Below the pieces are notes generated by a model, which was not told the DNA's origin, did not search any database, and saw only the letters and a list, made by a program, of their open reading frames with translations. A stretch of DNA of 64,000 nt. Origin: Pseudomonas gingeri. GTDB lineage: Bacteria > Pseudomonadota > Gammaproteobacteria > Pseudomonadales > Pseudomonadaceae. The stretch is from assembly GCF_013386115.1 (NCBI RefSeq), contig NZ_JACAOR010000005.1:226543-290542 (forward strand), read 5' to 3'. A program made the translations under genes and the position numbers. Positions 48,435 to 59,319 of the stretch are shown piece by piece; within the stretch, counting starts at the first letter, position 1; every line of letters starts with the position of its first letter.

Positions 48435-48464
48435 CTTGAAACTCCCAGAATCGACCGCATCTAT
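48435..48464 (+). promoter_or_regulatory. Sigma-32 (RpoH) promoter of clpB
   Basis: CTTGAAA at 48435-48441 matches the RpoH -35 exactly. CCGCATCTAT at 48455-48464 fits the -10 (CCCCATNT) with one change, across a 13-base spacer. It lies 71 bases before clpB, downstream of pgeF. Confidence 0.88.
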
Positions 48465-48534
48465 AGGGGCATCTGGCAGGTTTCTTCATTCAGGTGTGTC
48501 CATCGCTCCGGCCTGCTCAAAAGGAAGGTGAAAA

Positions 48535-51099
<2,565 letters not shown>

Positions 51100-51112
51100 G
51101 GTCCGCGATCAC

Positions 51113-51201
51113 TTGTAGGAACTGGCTTGCCGGCGATGGCGTGCGCAAGGACGATGCAGGGCTCATGGGCCCTATCGCCGGCAAGCGGGCTCCCACAGGA
51201 T
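51113..51201. repeat. REP pair (REPIN) downstream of clpB
   Basis: TTGTAGGAACTGGCTTGCCGGCGATGGCG faces CTATCGCCGGCAAGCGGGCTCCCACAGG. The rest of the 385-base stretch before the tRNAs holds only the tRNA promoter and leader. Confidence 0.75.
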
Positions 51202-51349
51202 TTCGGAAAGCTTTTTTTCGGTAGGGCGTTGAACTCAAAGAAAAAGGCTTGTAAAGTGCGCCCCGCAGTACGGTCACCCCGGATTTCCCTCCCCAGGGGA
51301 ATTCCTGAAAAAAGATTGCAAATCATTGTCTTGAAAGCAATTTAGGGGG

Positions 51350-51377
51350 TTGACAGGGTGGTTTAAGGTTGTAGAAT
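51350..51377 (+). promoter_or_regulatory. Promoter of the Asn-Pro-Lys tRNA operon
   Basis: -35 TTGACA (51350-51355) and -10 TAGAAT (51372-51377) are separated by 16 bases. The GC-rich discriminator AGCGCGCC just after is typical of stable-RNA promoters under stringent control. A leader of about 100 bases precedes the first tRNA. Confidence 0.85.
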
Positions 51378-51484
51378 AGCGCGCCTCAGACACACGAACG
51401 CAGCGATGCGAACGAGTCGAAGAGTAAGCTTCCAGCGATGGGAGTGAGCGTTGGATGTAAGAGTTGTAACTTGAAATATGTAGT

Positions 51485-51560
51485 TCCGTGATAGCTCAGT
51501 CGGTAGAGCAAATGACTGTTAATCATTGGGTCCCAGGTTCGAGTCCTGGTCACGGAGCCA
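51485..51560 (+). tRNA. tRNA-Asn (GTT)
   Basis: A 76-base cloverleaf: acceptor TCCGTGA pairs with TCACGGA, anticodon loop CTGTTAA (GTT), T-loop GGTTCGAGTCC, encoded CCA end. First gene of the tRNA operon. Confidence 0.97.
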
Positions 51561-51569
51561 ATTTCAAAC

Positions 51570-51646
51570 CGGGGTATAGCGCAGTCCGGTAGCGCGCCTG
51601 CTTTGGGAGCAGGATGTCAGGAGTTCGAATCCCCTTACCCCGACCA
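51570..51646 (+). tRNA. tRNA-Pro (TGG), copy 1
   Basis: A 77-base cloverleaf: acceptor CGGGGTA pairs with TACCCCG, anticodon loop TTTGGGA (TGG), encoded CCA. It is identical in all 77 bases to the second copy at 51836-51912. Confidence 0.97.
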
Positions 51647-51651
51647 TTTTT

Positions 51652-51727
51652 GGGTCGTTAGCTCAGTTGGTAGAGCAGTTGGCTTTTAACCAATTGGTCG
51701 TAGGTTCGAATCCCACACGACCCACCA
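51652..51727 (+). tRNA. tRNA-Lys (TTT)
   Basis: A 76-base cloverleaf: acceptor GGGTCGT pairs with ACGACCC, anticodon loop CTTTTAA (TTT), encoded CCA. In P. aeruginosa, the tRNA-Lys gene at the equivalent position (near clpB) is, from memory, an integration site for pKLC102/PAPI-1-type elements. Confidence 0.97.
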
Positions 51728-51791
51728 TTTTTGAAACCAGTTAGCGCTGGAATCGAATCTTAAGATCAGAGGCCAAAAGCGCTGATCGAAG

Positions 51792-51833
51792 AAGGCGCCT
51801 TTTAATTTCAAAACTAAAAGGTGCCTTTTTTTT
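51792..51833 (+). terminator. Terminator of the tRNA operon
   Basis: AAGGCGCCTTTTA pairs with TAAAAGGTGCCTT (one G-U pair), followed by T8. It lies between tRNA-Lys and the second tRNA-Pro, ending just three bases before the latter. Confidence 0.85.
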
Positions 51834-51835
51834 AC

Positions 51836-51912
51836 CGGGGTATAGCGCAGTCCGGTAGCGCGCCTGCTTTGGGAGCAGGATGTCAGGAGTTCGAATCCCC
51901 TTACCCCGACCA
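51836..51912 (+). tRNA. tRNA-Pro (TGG), copy 2
   Basis: Identical to the copy at 51570 over all 77 bases, including CCA. It starts immediately after the T run of a terminator and has no evident promoter of its own, so expression would need read-through. It is followed by another terminator. It marks the border between core genes and the polysaccharide cluster. Confidence 0.95.
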
Positions 51913-51919
51913 TATTCAG

Positions 51920-51952
51920 AAAAAAAAAGCACCCGCAAGGGTGCTTTTTTTT
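51920..51952 (+). terminator. Terminator after the second tRNA-Pro
   Basis: AGCACCC GCAA GGGTGCT with an A9 run before and a T8 run after; can act in both directions. Confidence 0.9.
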
Positions 51953-52727
51953 GCGGTTGAATTCAATAAGTCAGGTGGGATGACAGCCTATTTATCCCAT
52001 TACCCCACGTTCAAGCCTCCTTTGCTTCCGTCCTTGTGAAACATTGTTGCAGCAGGAGCACTGTCGCGTTTTAGATTCAAGTCAGGCCTTCACAGGCAAC
52101 AGCATTGAAGAAATTATGGCGTTCCCGAAACCGTTTGTGATTGAAGCGAGGCAGCGGGATAATCGCATGAGGACGTGATCTCCACGGTTCGGGGAGGCGT
52201 TAAAGATTGCGATCCAGGGGCAGCGATGAGACTCGAAAGAGGCTGTCTGTGCTCTATCATTTGCTGGATGCGGCGCTGCATCACATCTTGAGAATCTATA
52301 GTTTTTCCATTTGTATCATATGGTTAGCTACAAAATTGGTATCATTCATGTAAAAGTTCTCATCGTGGGTGGCGGAGTCGTTTTTTTGATATCAGACATA
52401 AAGTCCGTATGAATCTATCGAATTAGACGAAGTGATCTGTAAGATGGAGGCCCGGCTCTCTATCATATGAGCTGCTGAGCTTGTATCGGCGAGCGTTTGA
52501 TATGTGTAATCGAGTCATCGCGGGGTGGTTCGATGCTGAGCGTGACTTTTAGGGTTGGCGCCCTCCCTGCGAATAAATTGTGTCTTCAGGAGCTGGTGCC
52601 GTCTTTTTGAGCGGGTGCGTGCGAGAATGCCTCGGAGTGGGGGGGCGTTTGGCGGTCCGCCGGGCAACTCTGACCCTTCAGTGGTATGCTTCAGGTTTTG
52701 ATCTGTGGAATGGAGATGCCGCGATTC
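51953..52727. other. 775-base spacer without a recognisable gene
   Basis: No ORF of convincing length or content lies here. It holds two TTGTATCAT / TTGGTATCAT direct repeats at 52311 and 52336, and a GC-rich palindrome GGCGGTCCGCC near 52651. I found no clear JUMPstart/ops (GGCGGTAG) element. It probably contains the leader and promoter of the O-antigen cluster and may include decayed mobile DNA. Confidence 0.5.
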
Positions 52728-53516
52728 ATGAGTACCCAGCGTAACGAGCCAAAAACGACTCCTGAAATATATAAAATGGAGGAAATTAACTTTTCTGAGT
52801 TGTTTCAATATTTTTGGCAAAAAAAAGCACTGATATTATCATTTGTTATTTCCGGATTTATCATTGCTGCCACTGCTGCTTATTCAATAAAACCCGTGTA
52901 CCAAACATCTGTATTAATAATTCCGCCTTCTATAGCTGGCCTGGGTGATCTGGTTCAGGTATCCGACACTAAAATAGCAAGGGATAGCAATGCGCTTCTG
53001 GCTCAGGCACTAGAGTTTTCGGAGGGAGCAACTGAAGTTCTCAAACGAAATCTTATGTCAGAGGCCATGGTACAGAAATTTAAAGAGAGAAATTCGCAAG
53101 CTGAAGAGTTATTGAGTATTCACGTATCAGAGGATAGGCTTCGTTGTAAAAGCATCACTTTGCCAGATAGAAGAATGGCCTGCAACAGCGTGATGCTAAC
53201 GGTGAGCGGAGTCGATCGTTTGAAGCTAAAGCCCGCTCTGGATGCCTATTTGCACTATGTTGCGGCGCTTACAGCTGTGGAAATTAATGAATTTATGACT
53301 GGCATGGGACTTGTTCACCGTTATGATGAATCGGGTCTTTATCGTGTCGAGAGGGCTTCGGTGGTGCCTGATACACCGATCAGGCCAAGAAAGATACTGA
53401 TTTTTATTTTGGGTGCTTTTCTGGGCGGTGCTGTAGGTGTGATTGTCGTAATTGCCAGAGATTTGTTCGGGAGAAATGAAAGTGGATTTGGCAAAAAAAA
53501 TAGAGTTAAAGAATAG
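52728..53516 (+). CDS. wzz: Wzz-type chain-length determinant
   Basis: An inner-membrane co-polymerase that sets O-antigen chain length. It is 262 residues from the ATG at 52728 (MSTQRNEPKTT, GGAG 12 bases upstream); starts at 52710 or 52776 are also possible. The Wzz plan is clear: a cytosolic N-terminus with EEINFSELFQYFW, TM1 (about 36-56), a periplasmic region of about 170 residues, and a Pro-rich PDTPIRPRKILIFILGAFLGGAVGVIVV TM2. It is shorter than the usual 325-350 residues. It heads the polysaccharide cluster and is AT-rich. Confidence 0.82.
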   Translation: MSTQRNEPKTTPEIYKMEEINFSELFQYFWQKKALILSFVISGFIIAATAAYSIKPVYQTSVLIIPPSIAGLGDLVQVSDTKIARDSNALLAQALEFSEGATEVLKRNLMSEAMVQKFKERNSQAEELLSIHVSEDRLRCKSITLPDRRMACNSVMLTVSGVDRLKLKPALDAYLHYVAALTAVEINEFMTGMGLVHRYDESGLYRVERASVVPDTPIRPRKILIFILGAFLGGAVGVIVVIARDLFGRNESGFGKKNRVKE

Positions 53517-53552
53517 CGCCAATGAAAACTTTCGAATAGCGGAGCATATAAA

Positions 53553-53963
53553 GTGAGTCTGATCAAATGGATTGATTTCCCTAGTTTAGGTGATGAGAGA
53601 GGTGGCTTGGTTGCTCTCGAAATCGGTATGGAAAAAGCAATACCGTTTGATATCAAACGTGTTTATTATATATATCGAACGGCCGAAGGTGTCAGTCGAG
53701 GCTTTCATGCGCATCGTAACTTGAAACAAGTTGCCATTTGTGTTTCTGGAAAGTTTCGTATGGTTCTTGATAATGGTGTTGCGCGTGAAGAAACCTGGAT
53801 GGACAGTCCAACCAGGGGACTGCTGATTGAGAGCATGGTCTGGCGAGAGATGCATGATTTCAGCGATGATTGCATATTATTGGTGCTGGCCAGCGAGCAC
53901 TATGATGAGTCTGACTATATAAGAAGTTACAATGATTTTATAGGATTGGTCGGCTATGAGTAG
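53553..53963 (+). CDS. fdtA: dTDP-4-oxo-6-deoxyglucose 3,4-ketoisomerase (FdtA/QdtA type)
   Basis: A 136-residue cupin of the WxcM/FdtA family that moves the keto group of dTDP-4-keto-6-deoxyglucose to C3. Motifs: [39 protein letters not shown] (paired His), and [22 protein letters not shown]. The start is GTG. Fuc3NAc (FdtA) and Qui3NAc (QdtA) pathways use close homologues, so the product epimer cannot be told by eye. It overlaps the next gene by eight bases. Confidence 0.82.
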   Translation: MSLIKWIDFPSLGDERGGLVALEIGMEKAIPFDIKRVYYIYRTAEGVSRGFHAHRNLKQVAICVSGKFRMVLDNGVAREETWMDSPTRGLLIESMVWREMHDFSDDCILLVLASEHYDESDYIRSYNDFIGLVGYE

Positions 53964-54420
53964 TATTCATGCCCTTGCGGACGTCAAAAGTATAAATATC
54001 GGTAGTGCGACACGTATATGGCAGTATAGCGTTGTTCTTGAAGGTGCGGTAATTGGTAGTAATTGTAATATATGTGCTCATACCTTGATCGAGGGTGACG
54101 TTGTAATTGGTGATAACGTTACCGTGAAGTCTGGAGTTTTTTTATGGGACGGTACTCGAGTAGAGGATAACGTATTTATTGGCCCTAATGCTACTTTCAC
54201 CAACGATTCTATGCCTAGGTCAAAGATCTATCCCGACGCTTTCCAAGGGATAACTCTTAAGGCCGGTTCGAGTATTGGGGCTAATGCGACACTACTACCA
54301 GGCATAACCGTAGGTCGCAACGCAATGGTCGGGGCGGGGGCTGTGGTAACAAAAGATGTTCCCGATAGTGCTATTGTGGTTGGCAATCCTGCAAGAATTA
54401 TCAGGTATCTGGATAAATGA
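53956..54420 (+). CDS. fdtC: dTDP-3-amino-3,6-dideoxyhexose N-acetyltransferase (FdtC/QdtC type)
   Basis: A 154-residue left-handed beta-helix acetyltransferase with hexapeptide repeats ([31 protein letters not shown]) and the ending [28 protein letters not shown]. With the flanking ketoisomerase and aminotransferase it should acetylate the 3-amino sugar. It shares four bases (ATGA) with fdtB. Confidence 0.82.
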   Translation: MSSIHALADVKSINIGSATRIWQYSVVLEGAVIGSNCNICAHTLIEGDVVIGDNVTVKSGVFLWDGTRVEDNVFIGPNATFTNDSMPRSKIYPDAFQGITLKAGSSIGANATLLPGITVGRNAMVGAGAVVTKDVPDSAIVVGNPARIIRYLDK

Positions 54421-55541
54421 TCAGCTTTCTTGATTTGAAAAAAATAAACTCAACGATACGCGATGAGTTGATTGAATCTTGTACTCGTGTCATCGATTCG
54501 GGTTGGTATATTGGTGGTCAAGAGCTTTCGGCTTTCGAAGAGCGGTTTGCTGCTTACAGCGGCAGCAGGCACTGCATTGGTGTTGCCAATGGCCTGGATG
54601 CTTTGAGTTTGACATTACGCGCTTGGAAAGAGTTGGGGCTGCTCAAGGATGGCGATGAAGTAATTGTTCCTGCTAATACATACATAGCAAGCATTCTTGC
54701 TATCACTGAAAATCGCCTGATACCAGTATTAGTCGAGCCAAACGCGGCGAGTTATAATCTGTGTCCTAATAATGCCGAGGCAGCAATTACCTCTAAAACA
54801 CGTGTCATCATGCCGGTCCATCTGTACGGACAGTTGTCCGACATGCCCGCATTGATATCTCTGGCCCGGCGAAATGGCCTACTTATATTGGAGGACTCCG
54901 CTCAAGCCCATGGAGCAAGCCTGAATGGTCGTAGAGCGGGTAGCTGGGGAAATGCCTCAGGCTTCAGCTTTTACCCTGGGAAGAATCTCGGGGCCTTGGG
55001 CGACGCGGGAGCTATTACTACCGATGACGATGAACTGGCAAAAGTGTTGATTGCGCTACGTAACTATGGCTCCCATGAAAAATACCAAAATCTTTATCGC
55101 GGAGTGAACAGCCGTCTGGATGAGATCCAGGCCGCCATGCTGAACGTCAAACTCAAATATCTCGACGAGCAAACGGCTCGACGCAGAAAAGTTGCGCAGA
55201 TGTACATGGAAGGGATCAACAATCCGGTTATAGTCTTACCATTGCCGAGTGATGCTTCTCCCTTATCACTAGACAGCCATGTATGGCATTTGTTCGTTAT
55301 TCGATGCCAGCAGCGTGACCAGTTGCAGCGCCACCTAAGTGATCAAGGTATTCAGACTATTATTCATTATCCTATTCCGGCCCACCAACAACAGGCCTAT
55401 AAAGAGTTTAATGGAGAAAGCTATCCGCTAACTGAAATTATCCATAAGCAAGTTCTGAGTTTGCCAATGGGGCCTGATATGACTTCGATTGAAATCGATC
55501 AAGTCATTACAGCCGTTAATAATTTTTCCTGCGAAGAGTGA
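54417..55541 (+). CDS. fdtB: PLP aminotransferase of a dTDP-3-keto-6-deoxyhexose (FdtB/QdtB type)
   Basis: A 374-residue DegT/DnrJ/EryC1-family sugar aminotransferase. It has [35 protein letters not shown], and the PLP lysine in [32 protein letters not shown] and HYPIPAHQQ are family motifs. It adds the amino group at C3. RmlA and RmlB, needed to supply the substrate, are not in this window. Confidence 0.88.
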   Translation: MISFLDLKKINSTIRDELIESCTRVIDSGWYIGGQELSAFEERFAAYSGSRHCIGVANGLDALSLTLRAWKELGLLKDGDEVIVPANTYIASILAITENRLIPVLVEPNAASYNLCPNNAEAAITSKTRVIMPVHLYGQLSDMPALISLARRNGLLILEDSAQAHGASLNGRRAGSWGNASGFSFYPGKNLGALGDAGAITTDDDELAKVLIALRNYGSHEKYQNLYRGVNSRLDEIQAAMLNVKLKYLDEQTARRRKVAQMYMEGINNPVIVLPLPSDASPLSLDSHVWHLFVIRCQQRDQLQRHLSDQGIQTIIHYPIPAHQQQAYKEFNGESYPLTEIIHKQVLSLPMGPDMTSIEIDQVITAVNNFSCEE

Positions 55542-55545
55542 ATCA

Positions 55546-57306
55546 ATGATTCAGTTGTTAGGCCGTCTTTGGAAGTGTTTTACACTTAAAAGAAAGCTGC
55601 AGTTTTTCGTAATACTCGGACTTATGGTGATCGCTTCGTTCGCAGAGGTACTCAGCATCGGTGCGATAGTTCCATTTCTGGCTGTCTTAATTAACCCCGA
55701 GAAAATTCTGAATCAGCCATTGGCCGGCAGCATGCTCAAAGCCTTAAATATAGATTCTGCTGGTGGGCTCTTGCTTCCTCTGACTGTTATTTTTGCCGCT
55801 GCCGCTATTTTTTCCGGTGTCAGCCGTTTTATTTTGATGTGGGCTCAAAATAGATTAAGTTCCGCGGTGGGGGGGGATCTATCAGGGAATGTGTATAAAG
55901 CGATAATTTATCAACCTTATAGCAAACATGTCTCTCGAAATAGTAGCGAAATCATAACGGCGATATTTAATAAGGTAGATACTGTCGTTCGTGAGTTCCT
56001 GTTTCCAGTTTTGACAATTGTTAGCTCAGTTTTTATGATGCTGGCAATACTTGTGATTGTGCTTGCAATTTCGCCCATGGTAGCATTTCTTGCATTTGCT
56101 AGTTTTGGTGGGGTTTATTTGTCTGTCGTGTTAATAACAAGGAAGCAGTTAAAAAAAGATAGTTATGAGGTGAGTGTAAGTTCTGACAGGCTTCTAAAGC
56201 TCTTGAGTGAGAGTCTTGAAGGGATTAGGGATGTAATTATTGATTCCTCCCAGAGGACTTATCGTAAAGACTTCAGTAGCGCCGATTACAAACTGCGTCG
56301 TGCAAAAGCCAATATTCAGATTATTGCAAACTCACCACGGTTCGCTATAGAGTCATTTGGTATGTTGATGGTCGCGGTTTTTGCTTACTGGCTTGCTCAG
56401 ATGCCTGGGGGGTTACTTGCATCGATTCCTATGTTGGGCGCTCTGGCGCTCGCGGCACAACGGCTGTTGCCCGTATTGCAGCAGTCCTATGCCGCTTGGG
56501 CATGCATCAGTGGAGCGCAAGACTCCCTGCGAGATGTGTTGAATCTTCTTCCGCATAAGAACGATCAAGTTGAAGTGGAATCAGCGCGAATCCCCATGGG
56601 GTTTGATGATTGCCTCTCTTTGGATTCAGTATCATATCGCTATCGAGACGATGCTCAATGGGTGCTGAAAAACATCAGTTTGAACATTTCGAAAGGCAGT
56701 CGAATTGGACTGATGGGCGCAACTGGTAGTGGGAAAAGTACCTTGATTGATATTTTGATGGGGCTATTGACACCTACGGAGGGAGATTTTTTGGTTGACG
56801 GTGTTAAGGTAAGCGCAGGCAATAGTCGGAACTGGCAAGGGAACATAGCCCATGTGCCACAACAAATATTTCTATCTGATGCCTCAGTGGCTGAAAATAT
56901 TGCTTTTGGGGTGCCATACGAGAATATAGACTTCGATCGTGTTCGATATGCTGCCGCCAAGGCACAGATGTCCGATGTGATCGAGTCATGGTCCGCTGGC
57001 TATGATACTCCGGTTGGAGAACGAGGCGTTTTTCTGTCTGGTGGACAGCGTCAACGTATCGCAATTGCCCGTGCTTTTTATAAAGATGCAAAAGTCATTG
57101 TTTTGGACGAGGCTACCAGTGCCTTGGACAGCAAGACTGAGCTGGAAGTAATGCGCGCCGTTGATGGGCTGGGAGACGATATAACACTGATTGTGATTGC
57201 GCATCGGCTGAATACCCTGAAAGCATGCGACACGGTCATCGAAATTGAAGACGGGATCATCGTAAGGCATGGCTCTTACGAAGCAGTGTGCGGCTCTGCC
57301 CACTAG
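55546..57306 (+). CDS. ABC-type lipid-linked oligosaccharide flippase (PglK-like)
   Basis: A 586-residue half transporter: about six membrane segments in the first 320 residues, then an ABC ATPase with Walker A GATGSGKST, Q-loop VPQQIFLSD, signature LSGGQRQRIAIARAF, Walker B KVIVLDEATSALD and the switch IAHRL. The layout matches PglK/WlaB and MsbA. Its place inside a Wzz/Wzy-type cluster, with no Wzx gene seen, suggests it flips the undecaprenyl-linked repeat unit. The start at 55546 follows the fdtB stop by four bases. Exact substrate is inferred. Confidence 0.82.
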   Translation: MIQLLGRLWKCFTLKRKLQFFVILGLMVIASFAEVLSIGAIVPFLAVLINPEKILNQPLAGSMLKALNIDSAGGLLLPLTVIFAAAAIFSGVSRFILMWAQNRLSSAVGGDLSGNVYKAIIYQPYSKHVSRNSSEIITAIFNKVDTVVREFLFPVLTIVSSVFMMLAILVIVLAISPMVAFLAFASFGGVYLSVVLITRKQLKKDSYEVSVSSDRLLKLLSESLEGIRDVIIDSSQRTYRKDFSSADYKLRRAKANIQIIANSPRFAIESFGMLMVAVFAYWLAQMPGGLLASIPMLGALALAAQRLLPVLQQSYAAWACISGAQDSLRDVLNLLPHKNDQVEVESARIPMGFDDCLSLDSVSYRYRDDAQWVLKNISLNISKGSRIGLMGATGSGKSTLIDILMGLLTPTEGDFLVDGVKVSAGNSRNWQGNIAHVPQQIFLSDASVAENIAFGVPYENIDFDRVRYAAAKAQMSDVIESWSAGYDTPVGERGVFLSGGQRQRIAIARAFYKDAKVIVLDEATSALDSKTELEVMRAVDGLGDDITLIVIAHRLNTLKACDTVIEIEDGIIVRHGSYEAVCGSAH

Positions 57307-57338
57307 TTATATCCAGTCTGATATTTATGGGGAGCGTT

Positions 57339-58214
57339 ATGGTTAATAGTATTGATGGGGCGATCGAAACAGACTGCACAATCATTGTTAATTCATGTGA
57401 TAGTTATGAAGATGTTTGGCTGCCATTTTTTTGTTCGTTTGTGGAAATGTGGCCGGATTGTGGCTGTAAAATAATATTGAATACAGAGCGGAAGAGCTTC
57501 AGCTTTGATGGACTTCAACTATGCACATTAGAGCTATCAGCCACCGATGCTTTACGGCCTTGGGGGTGGCGGCTGCGTCAAGCACTATCGCTTGTGGAAA
57601 CTGATTTCGTTATTACCCTGTTTGACGATTTTATTTTAGAAGCCCCGGTTAATCAGCTTAATTTAATTAATTGTATTCGTGATATGAAAGAACGCCACGA
57701 AGTTGCTGTTTATTATTTTAGCAATATTCCGGGTGCTAATAACCGCGAAAAATCTCTTGAAGGGTTTGAGTTGGTCGGAAGCAGGAATGATTATCGCTTG
57801 AATTCCGCTCCTGCTATCTGGAGGGTCAAGCGGCTTATCGACTTTACGGGGAATCTTGACTCGCCATGGGCGTGGGAGTTTTTCGGTAGCGGTCGGACCT
57901 ATGGTAGCGGTGATTTATTCTACTGCGCTCAAATAGGGAGGGAAAATACATTTGTCTATAATTACACCCTTGGCGGAGCTATTCGTCGAGGGAAATGGGT
58001 GTTGAATGTTATTTCCCCAGTTTTAAAGAAGTATAATATTTCGATAGATCTTTCACGGCGAGGAATCGCAAGCGAATCCTTATCTGTTGGAAAATACGGT
58101 TTAAAATGGAAATTTGAGTTTTTTGTTTTGGGTTTCAGAATGATTGGGTTCAAGGCTTTCATATTTTTATATAGGGTTTTGGTAAAGAAAATTATAAAAG
58201 GTGCTCGGCTGTGA
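57339..58214 (+). CDS. Putative glycosyltransferase-like protein, family not recognised
   Basis: A 291-residue protein; the ATG at 57339 has GGGGAG just upstream. The N-terminus (CTIIVNSCDSYEDVWLPFF) resembles the first strand of a GT-A fold. LVETDFVITLFDDFILE provides a DxD-like acidic motif, and WAWEFFGSGRTYGSGDLF may be an acceptor-side region. No membrane helix is clear. It overlaps the ABC flippase frame slightly upstream and the next glycosyltransferase by four bases. Most likely it adds one sugar of the repeat unit, but I cannot assign a family. Confidence 0.55.
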   Translation: MVNSIDGAIETDCTIIVNSCDSYEDVWLPFFCSFVEMWPDCGCKIILNTERKSFSFDGLQLCTLELSATDALRPWGWRLRQALSLVETDFVITLFDDFILEAPVNQLNLINCIRDMKERHEVAVYYFSNIPGANNREKSLEGFELVGSRNDYRLNSAPAIWRVKRLIDFTGNLDSPWAWEFFGSGRTYGSGDLFYCAQIGRENTFVYNYTLGGAIRRGKWVLNVISPVLKKYNISIDLSRRGIASESLSVGKYGLKWKFEFFVLGFRMIGFKAFIFLYRVLVKKIIKGARL

Positions 58215-59212
58215 TTAAGAAAAAATTTACTTTCGCTGTTTTAACGTTTAATCACGAGCTATATATTGTTGAGCACCTTGAAAGTATAAGGTTTCTAATA
58301 GAAAGCTATGGAGATGCATATGATTTTTGCTTGATTGTTGCTGATGATGGCTCCCGGGACCAAACCATCGCTTTGGTAAATCGCTGGTTATCAGTTTATG
58401 GCGATTTGTTTTGTGACGTGAAGATCTTAGGTGATGGGACAAATAATGGCACGTGTTTTAATTATACTCGAATTTGGCCGTTGGTTGAGGGTGAGCTGTT
58501 CAAGATAACTGCTGGTGATGATGTATATTCTTGTGTGAATCTCTTCGAAGAAGCCTCGCAGTTGTCTTCGCACGATTTTTTTTCAGGGCTTCCACTGTTG
58601 TTGATTGATAGTAATATCATTGAGTCGCGATCAACGATATTTCATATTTTGGCTACAGAAATTATTTATAAGGGTAAGCCATTTATTGAGCGTTTGAGGA
58701 ATATAGGAAGTATAAATACGCCAAATTTGTTTTGTAATAAGAAATTCTTGTTGAATAAAGAGCTTTCAGGTTTTATTGAGGGATATAGTGTCACTGAAGA
58801 TTTTCCAATGCTGGTAAAGATTGCTGGATCATATAGTGATGTTGATTTTTATCAGTCTCGTAAGGTCTATGTTTATTATCGTCGAACATCAGGTTCGACA
58901 TACCTTGTCAGAGGCTCGGATTTTGATCTGGATAAGTTGAAAGTTTTTAATTATATGCTTTCAATGGAAAAGGGGTGGTTGAATCGGTTTCTTTTGAGAA
59001 ATAGAATTTACTGTTATGGTCTTGATAATAAAGCCCTAAAAACTATTCTGAATCTTAATTATTTTGCGTACTTGCTCAGGCTTCTTTTGAATGTACTTCC
59101 TGTTTTTCGGTCGGTGCAGGCAGCCAAGTTGAACGTGGAGGAACACCAGGCTCACTTCAGGTTGATTAGCGAAAGGGCGAAAGCGTTCCTGAATGGCCGT
59201 TTTGAGGTCTAA
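58211..59212 (+). CDS. Family 2 glycosyltransferase
   Basis: A 333-residue GT-A enzyme. FAVLTFNHELYIVEHLESI and LIVADDGSRDQTI are the standard GT2 start, and ELFKITAGDDVYS carries the second acidic motif. The start is GTG overlapping the preceding stop. The C-terminus has a hydrophobic patch (NYFAYLLRLLLNVLPVF) that may touch the membrane. Donor and acceptor sugars are unknown. Confidence 0.8.
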   Translation: MIKKKFTFAVLTFNHELYIVEHLESIRFLIESYGDAYDFCLIVADDGSRDQTIALVNRWLSVYGDLFCDVKILGDGTNNGTCFNYTRIWPLVEGELFKITAGDDVYSCVNLFEEASQLSSHDFFSGLPLLLIDSNIIESRSTIFHILATEIIYKGKPFIERLRNIGSINTPNLFCNKKFLLNKELSGFIEGYSVTEDFPMLVKIAGSYSDVDFYQSRKVYVYYRRTSGSTYLVRGSDFDLDKLKVFNYMLSMEKGWLNRFLLRNRIYCYGLDNKALKTILNLNYFAYLLRLLLNVLPVFRSVQAAKLNVEEHQAHFRLISERAKAFLNGRFEV

Positions 59213-59319
59213 AGTAACTAGCCAGCGTCTTTTGGCAGGGCTCTCGAATATTTTTCTGGCGCGCAGGTTGTTAGGTTCGTGATGCCGCATGTATTTTTTT
59301 GCTCTTGATAGGAGGGCCT

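Noticed and set aside
52114..52176. Short peptide frame MAFPKPFVIEARQ... as a transposase remnant
   Set aside because: About twenty residues with no recognisable transposase motif; cannot be supported.
52320..52412. Thirty-residue frame in the pre-wzz spacer containing VLIVGGGVV
   Set aside because: Looks like a nucleotide-binding start but is too short, lacks an RBS and a continuing domain.
51953..52727. JUMPstart/ops element before wzz
   Set aside because: No GGCGGTAG(C/T) sequence found; the closest, GGCGGTCCGCC, is just a palindrome.
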